Origin: Bernardetia sp. MNP-M8
GTDB lineage: Bacteria > Bacteroidota > Bacteroidia > Cytophagales > Bernardetiaceae
NCBI RefSeq assembly: GCF_037126285.1
Contig: NZ_CP147012.1
Location: 2,750,001-2,814,000 of the forward strand
DNA length: 64,000 nt
Direction: 5' to 3'
Part shown: positions 6,424 through 15,297 of the stretch, in pieces
Position numbering within the stretch: the stretch's first letter is position 1
Layout: the number at the start of each line of letters is the position of its first letter
Notes under the pieces: generated by a model
What the model was told of the DNA's origin: nothing
Databases searched by the model: none
What the model saw: the letters and a program-made list of their open reading frames with translations, nothing else
Translations under genes and position numbers: made by a program

Positions 6424-8385
6424 CTACTTCTTCTTCAAAATAATAACCTCACGATAGGCTTTATTTACTTCTTTTATCATTTTGTTCCAATCCTCAAAAC
6501 TCTCATTATTCAATAGTAAATAATTTTTGTAGTAATTATGAGTAAATTTTATTTTGTTACCTTCTTTTTTGTATTCGATGTTATAACCAAATAAATCGTT
6601 ATTGAAATCACTATTTTCTGGCAAATATTCTATTTCATATCCTTCAGGAATTTGTAAAAAAATGTCATTATTGGCCTTAAAAAGATAGTCATTTTCAATA
6701 GGCGATTTTCTATCTTTTTCTATTTCATCATTACTAAAGGCTTTTTCCATATTCATATTAATATAAATTTCATCGCCTACAAACTTTGCATAATCTTCAA
6801 TTCTGAAATCATATTCAATCTTTAGAGCTTCGTCTTTTTCGTTTAGATTATTGATTTTGTAATCATCTACAAAAAACTTATTATTTCCTTTTGTAAAATA
6901 ACGATTCATATAGATTTTTTCATTTTCCTTCGAAAGTCCGTCTATATAATGTGTCATGTAGCCTTTTGGATAACCTTCTGCTGAATACTGACCTTTTCCA
7001 ACTAAATTTTTATCTGAAATAGAAAGCGAAACAGATTCTTTTGAATAGTTCTTTTCTTTATCAATAATTGGAACTAATGCAACTTTATGCTTTTCTCTTC
7101 CCATTCCTAAAAGTGCTTCCTTTCCTTGTATCATCGAAGAAGGAAAACCAAAAGGAGAATAAGAGTCTGTCGCATCAAGAAAAATAAATTCGCCTTCTGT
7201 TGGTTGATATGTCACAATCATGTGATTATCCACAATTGGAGTAGGAATTTCAGAGTATTTATAAGGTAAACTTCTTGAACCAATCCAAGTCAAATAAGTA
7301 TTCTCAATTCCTGCCATATTGAGCATTTTATGGATGATAGAAGACATTCCCTTACAATCTCCATAACGTTTTGCATAGACAAAACTCGCCTCGCTAGGAA
7401 TAAAACCTTGCATTCCATCCTCAAAAGCAATATACTTGATATTATCTTGAACCCAATAAAAAATATTTTTCACTTTCTCTTGTTCCTCTGTCACGCCTTT
7501 TGTAAGCTCTGTTACAGTTTTAAATAATTCTGCATCATCTTCTAAATTTACTTTACAAGACAAATTAGAATACCAATCATACAAATCTGCTACGCTTTTA
7601 GCTATTTTTTGAGTACGATTTGGATAATTTATTTGAGTTACATAATAGACAATATGAGGGGAAAAATAATTTCTTCGTGGTGCATTATCTTCTGCTTTAA
7701 AATCTTTTAAGTTTTTTGCAGTCCACTCATAAATAACATAATTTCCTTTTTCAGTCTTATTAAAATCTAGTTTTATATCTTCTGTGTTGAATAATTTGTA
7801 ATTAATCTCTATATTTTTATTGACTTTCAAAGTCAGTTTTGCTGATTTTATTGGAACATAACTATCCAAATAAAACGAACTCAAAAAACGTGGGTCTTTG
7901 ATATTCTGTGTAATCGAAACCTGTGTGCGAGCCTGTGGAGAAACATTAGGCATGATAAAGTTTGTAGATTCCAAATCATCATAAAATATTCCAGAAGAAG
8001 ACTCTTTTTCTTTTTTGAAATATTCTACTTTCATTTTTTTGTAGCGTTTTCCATTTGGAACAAGTGTAACTGCATCAATATTTTCAATTTTAGAAAAATA
8101 AGATTCATACGCTTTTTGAGAAGCTAATCCTGTTGCTCTGTCGGTCAGAAATAATAAATCTTCATATTCGGTGTGTAAAATGGAAACTGTATCGCCTTCA
8201 AAATCAATCGTTATTTCATCATTTTTCTCTAATAAAACACCCATTTTATCAGGAAATTCTTTTTTATATTGATTATAAATGTCTTCTGGACTTTGGCTAA
8301 AAGAAGTAGAAATGAAAGCCGAAAAGAAGAAAGCTAGAAATACAGTTTTGACTATAAAATTATTTTTAGGCATTAAAGTTATCAT
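6424..8385 (-). CDS. Secreted DUF3857 / transglutaminase-like protein
   Basis: 653-residue exported protein. A signal peptide (VKTVFLAFFFSAFISTSFSQS, residues 13-33) is followed by an N-terminal DUF3857-type beta region (about 45-250) and a transglutaminase-like core (about 285-410). The core has the papain-type triad visible as Cys344 in YGDCKGM, His388 in DNHMIV and Asp404 in FLDATD. The C-terminal 240 residues resemble the usual DUF2569/DUF3858-like tail. Such proteins are common in Bacteroidota and their substrates are not known; protease or amidase activity is an inference. An alternative ATG sits four codons downstream (8373). Flanked by hairpin terminators on both sides, it appears to be a single-gene unit. 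Confidence 0.85.
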   Translation of the reverse strand: MITLMPKNNFIVKTVFLAFFFSAFISTSFSQSPEDIYNQYKKEFPDKMGVLLEKNDEITIDFEGDTVSILHTEYEDLLFLTDRATGLASQKAYESYFSKIENIDAVTLVPNGKRYKKMKVEYFKKEKESSSGIFYDDLESTNFIMPNVSPQARTQVSITQNIKDPRFLSSFYLDSYVPIKSAKLTLKVNKNIEINYKLFNTEDIKLDFNKTEKGNYVIYEWTAKNLKDFKAEDNAPRRNYFSPHIVYYVTQINYPNRTQKIAKSVADLYDWYSNLSCKVNLEDDAELFKTVTELTKGVTEEQEKVKNIFYWVQDNIKYIAFEDGMQGFIPSEASFVYAKRYGDCKGMSSIIHKMLNMAGIENTYLTWIGSRSLPYKYSEIPTPIVDNHMIVTYQPTEGEFIFLDATDSYSPFGFPSSMIQGKEALLGMGREKHKVALVPIIDKEKNYSKESVSLSISDKNLVGKGQYSAEGYPKGYMTHYIDGLSKENEKIYMNRYFTKGNNKFFVDDYKINNLNEKDEALKIEYDFRIEDYAKFVGDEIYINMNMEKAFSNDEIEKDRKSPIENDYLFKANNDIFLQIPEGYEIEYLPENSDFNNDLFGYNIEYKKEGNKIKFTHNYYKNYLLLNNESFEDWNKMIKEVNKAYREVIILKKK

Positions 8386-8494
8386 TATAGAATGGAGTAG
8401 ATGATTTTTTATAAAATTAGCACATTTTTAATTTACGAATTTTTACCACAAAAGGATTTGAAACAGAAATTTGTCTGTCAAAATAAATACCACA

Positions 8495-8529
8495 AAAAAA
8501 GCTGCAAATTTTACTTTTGCAGCTTTTTT
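8495..8529. terminator. Terminator after the DUF4494 gene
   Basis: 14-bp perfect stem AAAAAAGCTGCAAA / TTTGCAGCTTTTTT with a 7-base loop. The minus strand continues into a T run, consistent with ending the DUF4494 transcript. Confidence 0.85.
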
Positions 8530-8532
8530 ATT

Positions 8533-8554
8533 CGAAAGCTAAAGCATTCGGTAC
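8533..8554. repeat. 22-base dispersed repeat, copy A
   Basis: Identical over 22 bases, in reverse orientation, to 19874-19895 (core GTACCGAATGCTTTAGC on the minus strand here). Downstream TAAAG...CTACATTTA (8570-8586) resembles 47468-47486. A short intergenic repeat family is likely. Confidence 0.7.
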
Positions 8555-8584
8555 GTTTTAATCATCCTAAAGTATAATCTACAT

Positions 8585-9073
8585 TTAATCTTCTATCTCT
8601 TCAATTTCTGAAATAGGACGAAGATTTGGCGTAACTCTTTCGTCAGGTGACTTATAACGGAAAACTTCCACTAAAGGAGTTTTGATAATCTCAATGATTT
8701 CATAAGGAACGAGCATCGACGAAAATTCTTTTGTAAGACGTGTATGAGCATCTAACAAGTCATCAGCAGCAATCAAAACTTGATTTTTTACTTCACGCTC
8801 TTTTCCTTTTGCTTCATCAATGGTTACATAACGGATTTTGCATTTGTAGTAATTATCAACATTTGGATAGGTAAAAACATCTACAAAGTTCATTCTGTTG
8901 GCTGCTGCCACCGAAAATTCTCCTCGCATCGAACGACCCACTTCTTCGTGCATACGTGCTTCTGCTTCTGTGAGTGTGGTTGCGTCAGTCAGATAATTAT
9001 CTTTCATGCGCTTTACCGTTCCATCTTCTAATTCTTTTGTATAACTGACTTTGCAGAGAAACCAATAATTCAT
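8585..9073 (-). CDS. DUF4494 family protein
   Basis: 162-residue protein beginning MNYWFLCKVSYTKELEDG, with LTDATTLTEAEARMHEEV, a middle KCKIRYVTIDEAKGKEREV and the C-terminal KTPLVEVFRY. This is the pattern of DUF4494, a small Bacteroidota family without an established function. The two halves look like related beta-alpha units (a WFLCKVSY...EA block and a YKCKIRYV...A block), suggesting an internal duplication. No signal peptide. It stands alone, with a terminator downstream. Confidence 0.8.
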   Translation of the reverse strand: MNYWFLCKVSYTKELEDGTVKRMKDNYLTDATTLTEAEARMHEEVGRSMRGEFSVAAANRMNFVDVFTYPNVDNYYKCKIRYVTIDEAKGKEREVKNQVLIAADDLLDAHTRLTKEFSSMLVPYEIIEIIKTPLVEVFRYKSPDERVTPNLRPISEIEEIED

Positions 9074-9118
9074 TTTTGTATGGGATTTATATTTTGTATT
9101 CTAATTTTTTCTGATTGA

Positions 9119-9138
9119 TTCAGTTCTGAGGAACTGAA
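9119..9138. repeat. Hairpin repeat related to the GTTCAGAC family
   Basis: TTCAGTTC-TGAG-GAACTGAA, then CAT, upstream of the DUF4494 gene. Its stem word resembles the GTTCAGAC family. It is probably a single-hairpin relative. Confidence 0.5.
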
Positions 9139-9304
9139 CATACATATTTTTTACCAAAAATACATATTTTTAGATAAAAATGCCAATTCGATTAGCAGGT
9201 TTTGAAATATGTTGTTTTTTATTTGGGTTAAAGCAAAAATCAATTTTTAAAATTTTATTCTATCTTGGTATTAAAATAATAAACCTTATCATGATTTTTA
9301 TTAA

Positions 9305-9378
9305 GGTAGTTCAGACTGGAAGTCTGAACATCAAAAACAGTATTTTATCAAATTCAACAGTCTTCCAGACTGTTATAC
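9305..9378. repeat. Paired-hairpin repeat, GTTCAGAC/ACAGACT family, copy 2
   Basis: GTTCAGACT-GGA-AGTCTGAAC (9309-9329) and AACAGTCT-TCC-AGACTGTT (9356-9374), then ATAC. In the gap 9074-9407 I see only this, the hairpin at 9119-9138 and AT-rich sequence. Confidence 0.85.
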
Positions 9379-9407
9379 AAAAATAACCATAACCTTTAAT
9401 TAAGAAT

Positions 9408-9890
9408 CTAACATAAATCATATTTGAATTTACTGAAATAAATACTTTTCTCTATGTTGGGATAATAAAAAGGTAATTCCTTTATTAACTTATTAATCAA
9501 ATCTTTTAAACTCTTATGAAATGAAGTTTGTAAATAAATGTAAGTATGATTATGAGTTTTACAATATATTTTTTCATTATCTAAATAATATTCTATGCTA
9601 AAATCTCCTTGTTCATTTCCACAACACCACACTTTTTCTGATTTTTTACTTTTTAAATCTTTCCAAGCTACATAAGATTGATAACAGAAACTTAAAATAC
9701 TTCCCTTGAAAAGTAAAGAATTTTCTTTATTTTCATTATCCCAAAAAAGAATTTTTGAATCGCCAAATCCATCTAAAAAATTAGAAAAACTGAACTTATT
9801 ATGAAAATCTTCAAAACTTAAATCAGCAGTTTCAAGAGATTTTAATTCATTTAAAACTGATTTAATATTAATTATGTATTCTATTTCCAT
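9408..9890 (-). CDS. Hypothetical protein
   Basis: 160-residue soluble protein I do not recognise. It is rich in aromatic residues and Lys, with WCCGNEQGDFSIEYYLDNEKIYCKTHNHTY in the second half and no signal or membrane segment. The size, aromatic beta-like pattern and isolated position recall small immunity or SMI1-like proteins, but no motif supports that firmly. The gene is AT-rich like its neighbour 9945-10364 on the same strand. Confidence 0.6.
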   Translation of the reverse strand: MEIEYIINIKSVLNELKSLETADLSFEDFHNKFSFSNFLDGFGDSKILFWDNENKENSLLFKGSILSFCYQSYVAWKDLKSKKSEKVWCCGNEQGDFSIEYYLDNEKIYCKTHNHTYIYLQTSFHKSLKDLINKLIKELPFYYPNIEKSIYFSKFKYDLC

Positions 9891-9944
9891 AATTGTAATA
9901 TTTGCTTTTGTAGCAAAGTTAAGTTTATCTATTATAATGAATTC

Positions 9945-10364
9945 CTAAACCCTATCTTCGTCAGCTTTATTTTTATATTTTTCTAGTTCCAAATTTAGCT
10001 TCTCCATTTGATTCATCATAATATTAATAGTTTCACTTTGGTCAAAGTAAGGTAGAGTTTTTAGTCCAGAATCGCCCATGCCTAATTTATTATGAGAAAT
10101 TTCGTGTTGAGTACCTACAATAGTATATTTTTTTTTGCCACAAGTAAATGTATAGACATTTTTTAGTTTTCCTTCTTTAAACGATAACTGTATAGTTTTT
10201 TTTTCAAAATGTGGAATTGTATTTATATACTCTACACCATAAATACGTATATCTCTGTTGATATATTCTTCTCCAACAAGAGTCATTTCTCTATATACTA
10301 TTGCATCTCTAAAAGCTCTGTAATCTATTAAAGAGAGATTTTCAAATGTGGTTATTTCTTCCAT
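9945..10364 (-). CDS. Hypothetical protein with C-terminal helix
   Basis: 139-residue protein of unknown function. The first 90 residues are beta-rich (IYGVEYINTIPHFEKKTIQLSF, VYTFTCGKKKYTIVG). The last 30 form a charged helix (MMNQMEKLNLELEKYKNKADEDR) likely to be a coiled coil. It lies 29 bases downstream of the response regulator gene on the same strand and could be co-transcribed. Nothing in its sequence links it to signalling. Confidence 0.6.
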   Translation of the reverse strand: MEEITTFENLSLIDYRAFRDAIVYREMTLVGEEYINRDIRIYGVEYINTIPHFEKKTIQLSFKEGKLKNVYTFTCGKKKYTIVGTQHEISHNKLGMGDSGLKTLPYFDQSETINIMMNQMEKLNLELEKYKNKADEDRV

Positions 10365-10393
10365 TTTTTAAAAAGTATTTAATATTTATAATT

Positions 10394-11305
10394 CTAAAGA
10401 CTAACTATCCAATCATTCAAAGAAATTCCTTCTTCAATATCTAGTTTTTTCTTTACTCTTGATTTGTAAGCCCTTACGCTTTGATAGTTGATATTTAAGA
10501 TTCTAGCAATTTCTTTATCACTCATTCGAATATAAAGATAAGTCAAAAAACGCAATTCGTGAGGTTTTAAATCTTGATAAACAGCCAGTTTTTGTACAAA
10601 CTCAGGGTGATTTTGTTGCATTCGAAGCTGAAAATTTTCCCAGTCATGTTCAGTATCTATATTTTTTTTAAGTGTTTTTTTTATGTTTTGTAATTCACTC
10701 AAATAGCTAGAAAAATCTATGTATAAACTATTTTCCTTTTCCTCTTTTTGTAGTTGTTCTTTTCTTATTTTTTTTAAAAGCTCTCCAAACTGATTATCAA
10801 TTTCTACTAAAATTTCATTTTGCCTTTGGACGTGTAAAATTTTTGCACTAAGTTCTTTATTCTTTTGCTCTTCAATGATTTTGAAAGATTCTTGTAACTT
10901 AATAGCAGAACGCACTCGTGCCACAAGTTCCATCTGAGCAATTGGTTTGCTAATAAAGTCTATAGCACCTTTTTCTAAAGCAAGTTTGAGGTTCTGAGAT
11001 TCAATATACATTCCTGTTACCATTATAATAGGAACTTTACGTAATTTTCTATTCGATTGAAAAGCAGAAATAAGTTCTAAACCATTCATTTTGGGCATTT
11101 CCCAGTCAGTAATGAGTAAGTCAATTTCTGTTTTTTGAGCAATTTTGAAGGCTATTTCACCATTTGGTGCAAGTAGAATTTGATAATTAAAAGAAAGTCT
11201 ATTTGTATCTTGACTTTCTTTAGCATCTTGTTCTAAATATTCAGTAATAAGTTTTAGATTTTCTTCAGTGTCGTCAGCGACTAGGATAGTATAAGTAGTA
11301 GTCAA
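10394..11305 (-). CDS. Response regulator with C-terminal LuxR-type HTH
   Basis: 303 residues. The receiver domain (about 6-125) has the acidic pair Asp11-Asp12, phospho-acceptor Asp67 in LLITDWEMPKMNG, Thr97 in IIMVTG and Lys120 in DFISKPI. A long coiled-coil linker (about 130-215) follows. The last 65 residues carry a LuxR-like helix-turn-helix: LKPHELRFLTYLYIRMSDKEIARILNINYQSVRAYKSRVKKKL. It is therefore a DNA-binding transcription factor. It lies just downstream of the propeller histidine kinase gene on the same strand, with a repeat element between, and is the natural partner. The extended linker between receiver and HTH is unusual. Confidence 0.85.
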   Translation of the reverse strand: MTTTYTILVADDTEENLKLITEYLEQDAKESQDTNRLSFNYQILLAPNGEIAFKIAQKTEIDLLITDWEMPKMNGLELISAFQSNRKLRKVPIIMVTGMYIESQNLKLALEKGAIDFISKPIAQMELVARVRSAIKLQESFKIIEEQKNKELSAKILHVQRQNEILVEIDNQFGELLKKIRKEQLQKEEKENSLYIDFSSYLSELQNIKKTLKKNIDTEHDWENFQLRMQQNHPEFVQKLAVYQDLKPHELRFLTYLYIRMSDKEIARILNINYQSVRAYKSRVKKKLDIEEGISLNDWIVSL

Positions 11306-11371
11306 AAGAGTAAGTTTTTAAATTCAAACCCTAAGAACACTAAAAAAATAAACTTACATTTTTAGTAATCT

Positions 11372-11489
11372 ATAAAAACAGGGTTAAAACCCTGTCCAAT
11401 TTATAATTCATAGCCTATTTTTGAAAAATATCCTTATAAAAAAATAGAAGGTAATTTTTTAATTGAACAGGGTTTTAACCCCGTTTAGT
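11372..11489. repeat. Two-hairpin repeat, ACAGGGTT family
   Basis: ACAGGGTT-AA-AACCCTGT at 11378-11395 and an imperfect copy AACAGGGTTTTAACCCCGTT at 11466-11485, separated by about 70 AT-rich bases. The layout mirrors the GTTCAGAC elements but with a different stem word. It fills the kinase-regulator gap and might weaken read-through. Confidence 0.65.
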
Positions 11490-11532
11490 AATAAGTGAAT
11501 TTAAAAAATGTAAATTTATTCATTTTATATTC

Positions 11533-14500
11533 CTAAGGCGTTATAGTTAAGTTTAATAATTTTTGATATTCATCTTCATCTACTCGGTAAAGAACTTCTT
11601 GAATTTCTTCTTTCCATTCTGAAATTTTTGTATTTTCATCATTTAGGGAATTCAAAATGCTTCGGATTTGAGTAGCTTGATAGACTTCTAAATTTTTTAA
11701 TTCTTTGATAAAAGGTTGTAAATAATTGATTTCAGTTTCAGAGAATTGATACGAATTGCTGTTAGAAAATGTTTTGTTTTTGCTTTCATTTGATAGAAAT
11801 TCTAATTTGTTTTCTTGATTGAACTTTAATATTTCTATCTCTAAAAGAGGAACAATAAAATGGAAACTTGTTTCAATATTTGGCACAGATTCTACCCAAA
11901 TTGTTCTATCGTTTTGTAGTGTGTTTTCAAATTCTTTTGTGTGAGCTTCCACAGCAAGTTTACAAAATGAAAGTCCCAAACCTGTAGAGGAAATACTTCC
12001 TACTTTTTGTGCATTAACTTGTGTGTATGAATCAAAAATAGTATCTAATTGATGTTTTTCTATTCCTAAACCAGTATCTGTAACAGTTATTTGAGCAAAA
12101 TTAGATTGATTTTCTTTAATAGAAATTTTAATAAAAGAGCGTTTCGAACTATATTTAATTGCATTGGTAAGCAAATTTACAAGAACTCGCTCAATCAAAT
12201 CTTTATCAACTTGTAGCCAAAAAATAGAATTTTCTTCATAAATAATTTGTATTTCTCTTTCCATCAAAAATACTTCAACTTCTTCAACAACATTATTTAA
12301 AATAGAATCAAAATTTGTTTTTTCCAAATGCAGTTGAAATTGTGGAGATTGTATTTTTTGGGAATCTAATAAAGCCATCAATAAATTCATCATTCTCTGA
12401 CTCGCTTTTCTTATCGGAATGTTATTTTTTGCTTCATAAATGATTGTTCCCAAAGGATTTTTTAAATCATGAACGAGCATATTTGTTGTTTTTTCCTTAA
12501 AATGGTCTAGTTCTTTAAGTCTCTCGTTGGTAATCTGTAATTCTTCTGCTTGTAACAAAATTTCATGAGTTCTTTCTTCTACTTGATTTTCTAGGAAAAT
12601 AGCTCTTTTTTTAGATTGTCTTACCTTTAATTTGTAATAAAAATAAACACTAGCCAAAAATATACAGATAAGTAAAGTTTGAAACCAAAGTGTTTGGTAA
12701 AAAGGAGGAATAATTTTTATCTTTAACTGAATGCCTTTTTCGTTCCAAATACCATGATTATTTGAACCTTTTATGTAAAGTGTGTAATTTCCTGCTGCTA
12801 AATTGGTCAGGGTAAGTTCATTTTTTGTACCTAATTCGATCCATTCTTTTTGAATAGGTTCAATTTTGTAAGCATATTGATTCTTTCTACTTTGATAAAA
12901 ACTCAGAGCAGCAAAATGAAAAGTAAGCATTTTAGCCTCTTCTTGTTCAAAAGAAATTTCTTGAAGCTCTGAAATAGGTGTATCAAAATTTATTTTTTTG
13001 CCTAGTTTTTCGAAACTGGTCAGGTGAAGAGGAGGTACAAACTCATTTTTCTTCATTTTTTTTGGAAAAAAAGCATTTACCCCGTTTATTCCACCAAAAA
13101 ACAACTCTCCTTCTTTACTCTTAAAATAAGAAAAGGTATTAAATTCATTGTCTTGCAAACCATCTTGTTTGTCAAAGTTGGTAAAGATTTTTGTCTTGGG
13201 ATTAAACTTGAAAATTCCATGATTTGTGCTTCCCCACAAATTTTCTTCACTATCTTCTAAAATAGTATAAACAATATTATTGGGCAGTCCTTTTTTTTCG
13301 GTATAATGTTCTAAAAATTGTCTTTTTTTACTATCAAATTTATAAAAACCTGTTGTGGTGGCTATCCAAAAAATAGTTGGTTCGCTACTACTTTGAAGAA
13401 TACATTTTACATAACAAACTGTATTTTCTTTGTTTTTATTTGGGTTGTAATAATCAATCGTTATTGTTTTGGCATTTTCTGAATTTAATTCATTTGAATA
13501 ACCCAAAAAACCAATTCCTTTACTTTGAGAACCTACCCAAATCGCTTCATTTTTAGTCTTACATAAATGAGTAATATCTTTTAGATGAGGGTAAGAAATA
13601 ATTTTTTTTGTACTTGGATTGAAATGATATAAATTATAGTGATTTGCTATCCATAAAGTCGAATCATTGAGAGGTAATATATCATTCAAGAGGGTGTTAT
13701 CCATTCTATAACTTTCCAAAACCTCAAATTTTTCTTTATCTATTTTTCTAAGCCCTGAAGAAGTAGCAAACCAAAGAATATTTTTATGAGTAGAGTCTTC
13801 TTTAATTAAATGAACATAACTATTTATAAAAAGCGTCTTTTTGATAGAATCTCGCAAGAAAATATCAACTGTGTTTTTGTTGCTGTATGTGCCTATCCAC
13901 ATATCTTTAGTAACAGGGTCTTGATAAATAGCTCGTGTACTAGGCTGGCTAAGTGCTTTTTCAGGTGTTTGATCATACTTATAGGTGCGAAAATTATTGA
14001 GTGTATAATTTGCAAATAAAAATACTCCTGTTCCTTGTGTACAGACCCAGTAATTTTTTGATTTGTCTTTAAAAATCATTTCTACTGTATATCTATCTCG
14101 TCCTTTTGAGAAATGCTTCCAATAATACCACGCCTCAAATTTTTTGGTTTCTAAATCTACAAGAATAAGTCCTCCTGTATCTCCAAACCATATTTTTTTA
14201 GCCTTTTTTTCTGTAGTAAATTCATTGACTATTCCAGTAAAAGGATGAGTATATTTTGTGGATTTGGGTTTTTCTACATACACTGAATCTATTTTATAAG
14301 CAGGATTATAAATTTCACTATAGGTATCGAAAAAGGATTCATCTTTATAAGAAGTCCAAATTTTTCCATTTTCATCTATGTATTGAAGATAATTAGGCGT
14401 TTTGATAATCTTCTCCCACTCTTTTTTCTGTTCATTCAATGAAAATAAATGATTGATATAGCTTATCTGTTTTGTTACAGCAACTAAAATAAATGTATTC

Positions 14501-15054
14501 TTTCCATTAATTAATTTCTCTTCAATAAAGATAAAATTTTGATTAGTATCCAAGTTGAAGGAACAGTTTTGCCAGTTTTGAGTAGTCGTTTCTTTCTTGA
14601 AAACACCTTTATCAGTTGCTACCCAAACATTTTTATTCTCATCAATAGAAACATAATTGACCAAATGTTTATCAAAGAAAGATACATTTTCAATCGTATC
14701 TTTTTGCGTATGTAGTTTGCTAAGTCCTGTAGTTGTTCCTATCCATAGTATATTTTTTTCGGCATCTTCTGCTAGGAAAGTAATATGATTGCTGTTAAGA
14801 TGATATTTTGTTTCTGAATTTGATTTATAAATCTTGAAAGCATAACCATCATATTTATTTAGTCCTTCTTGTGTTCCAAGCCAAATAAATCCTTTTTGGT
14901 CTTGAATCATCATAGTTACAAAATTATTTGAAAGACCATTTTCTGTGGTGATATGTTGGTAAGCAAGGTCATAGTCTTGCGCCTGTATTTTTTGTGAAAC
15001 ACAAAAAAGACAAGAAATTAGTATCCAAAAAAGAAATGGGCTAGACTTCCACAT
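11533..15054 (-). CDS. Two-component propeller sensor histidine kinase
   Basis: 1173 residues. Signal peptide 1-25, then a large periplasmic region of two seven-bladed propellers built from Reg_prop repeats (ENGLSNNFVTMMIQDQKGFIWLGT, then IWIGT, LWIAN and IWVGS blades). A Y_Y_Y domain follows (about 725-785), then one membrane helix (LLICIFLASVYFYY), a coiled coil, HisKA with His near 862 in MLVHDLKNPLGT, and a HATPase with N box LLTNAIKYSS, G1 VTDTGLGI and G2 STGLGLSFCK. About 100 extra residues after the ATPase have no recognised domain. No receiver or AraC domain is attached, unlike the classic hybrid sensors of polysaccharide loci. The regulator gene downstream is the likely target. Confidence 0.92.
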   Translation of the reverse strand: MWKSSPFLFWILISCLFCVSQKIQAQDYDLAYQHITTENGLSNNFVTMMIQDQKGFIWLGTQEGLNKYDGYAFKIYKSNSETKYHLNSNHITFLAEDAEKNILWIGTTTGLSKLHTQKDTIENVSFFDKHLVNYVSIDENKNVWVATDKGVFKKETTTQNWQNCSFNLDTNQNFIFIEEKLINGKNTFILVAVTKQISYINHLFSLNEQKKEWEKIIKTPNYLQYIDENGKIWTSYKDESFFDTYSEIYNPAYKIDSVYVEKPKSTKYTHPFTGIVNEFTTEKKAKKIWFGDTGGLILVDLETKKFEAWYYWKHFSKGRDRYTVEMIFKDKSKNYWVCTQGTGVFLFANYTLNNFRTYKYDQTPEKALSQPSTRAIYQDPVTKDMWIGTYSNKNTVDIFLRDSIKKTLFINSYVHLIKEDSTHKNILWFATSSGLRKIDKEKFEVLESYRMDNTLLNDILPLNDSTLWIANHYNLYHFNPSTKKIISYPHLKDITHLCKTKNEAIWVGSQSKGIGFLGYSNELNSENAKTITIDYYNPNKNKENTVCYVKCILQSSSEPTIFWIATTTGFYKFDSKKRQFLEHYTEKKGLPNNIVYTILEDSEENLWGSTNHGIFKFNPKTKIFTNFDKQDGLQDNEFNTFSYFKSKEGELFFGGINGVNAFFPKKMKKNEFVPPLHLTSFEKLGKKINFDTPISELQEISFEQEEAKMLTFHFAALSFYQSRKNQYAYKIEPIQKEWIELGTKNELTLTNLAAGNYTLYIKGSNNHGIWNEKGIQLKIKIIPPFYQTLWFQTLLICIFLASVYFYYKLKVRQSKKRAIFLENQVEERTHEILLQAEELQITNERLKELDHFKEKTTNMLVHDLKNPLGTIIYEAKNNIPIRKASQRMMNLLMALLDSQKIQSPQFQLHLEKTNFDSILNNVVEEVEVFLMEREIQIIYEENSIFWLQVDKDLIERVLVNLLTNAIKYSSKRSFIKISIKENQSNFAQITVTDTGLGIEKHQLDTIFDSYTQVNAQKVGSISSTGLGLSFCKLAVEAHTKEFENTLQNDRTIWVESVPNIETSFHFIVPLLEIEILKFNQENKLEFLSNESKNKTFSNSNSYQFSETEINYLQPFIKELKNLEVYQATQIRSILNSLNDENTKISEWKEEIQEVLYRVDEDEYQKLLNLTITP

Positions 15055-15102
15055 ACCTATAATTTTTCTTCAAAATCAACACAATATCAACTTTTATAAT
15101 AA

Positions 15103-15110
15103 CAAATTTA
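15103..15110 (-). promoter_or_regulatory. Candidate -7 box for the propeller kinase
   Basis: Minus strand TAAATTTG, about 50 bases before the kinase start, in the divergent gap 15055-15297. No good -33 box or plus-strand box was found. Confidence 0.35.
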
Positions 15111-15297
15111 CAAAATAGATTGCAGTATTTTTTTGATAAGACTTCAACTTCTCGTTTTCCTAATAAATATTAACAAACTACTTCCTTTTCACAAAAAAAC
15201 CTAAAGCCTTGCAACCTGAGTAATATCTTACTGTCTTTTTAAACTATTAGCTCAAATATTTCAATCTAACTACTTTTTAATTATTCAGAATCAAATT

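Noticed and set aside
6325-6516. Lys-rich plus-strand open frame over 6325-6516
   Set aside because: It reads through the AAAAAAGTCTTTTTT terminator hairpin and into the transglutaminase-like gene.
9180-9386. Plus-strand open frame of 68 codons
   Set aside because: It overlaps a repeat element, has low-complexity hydrophobic content and no family likeness.
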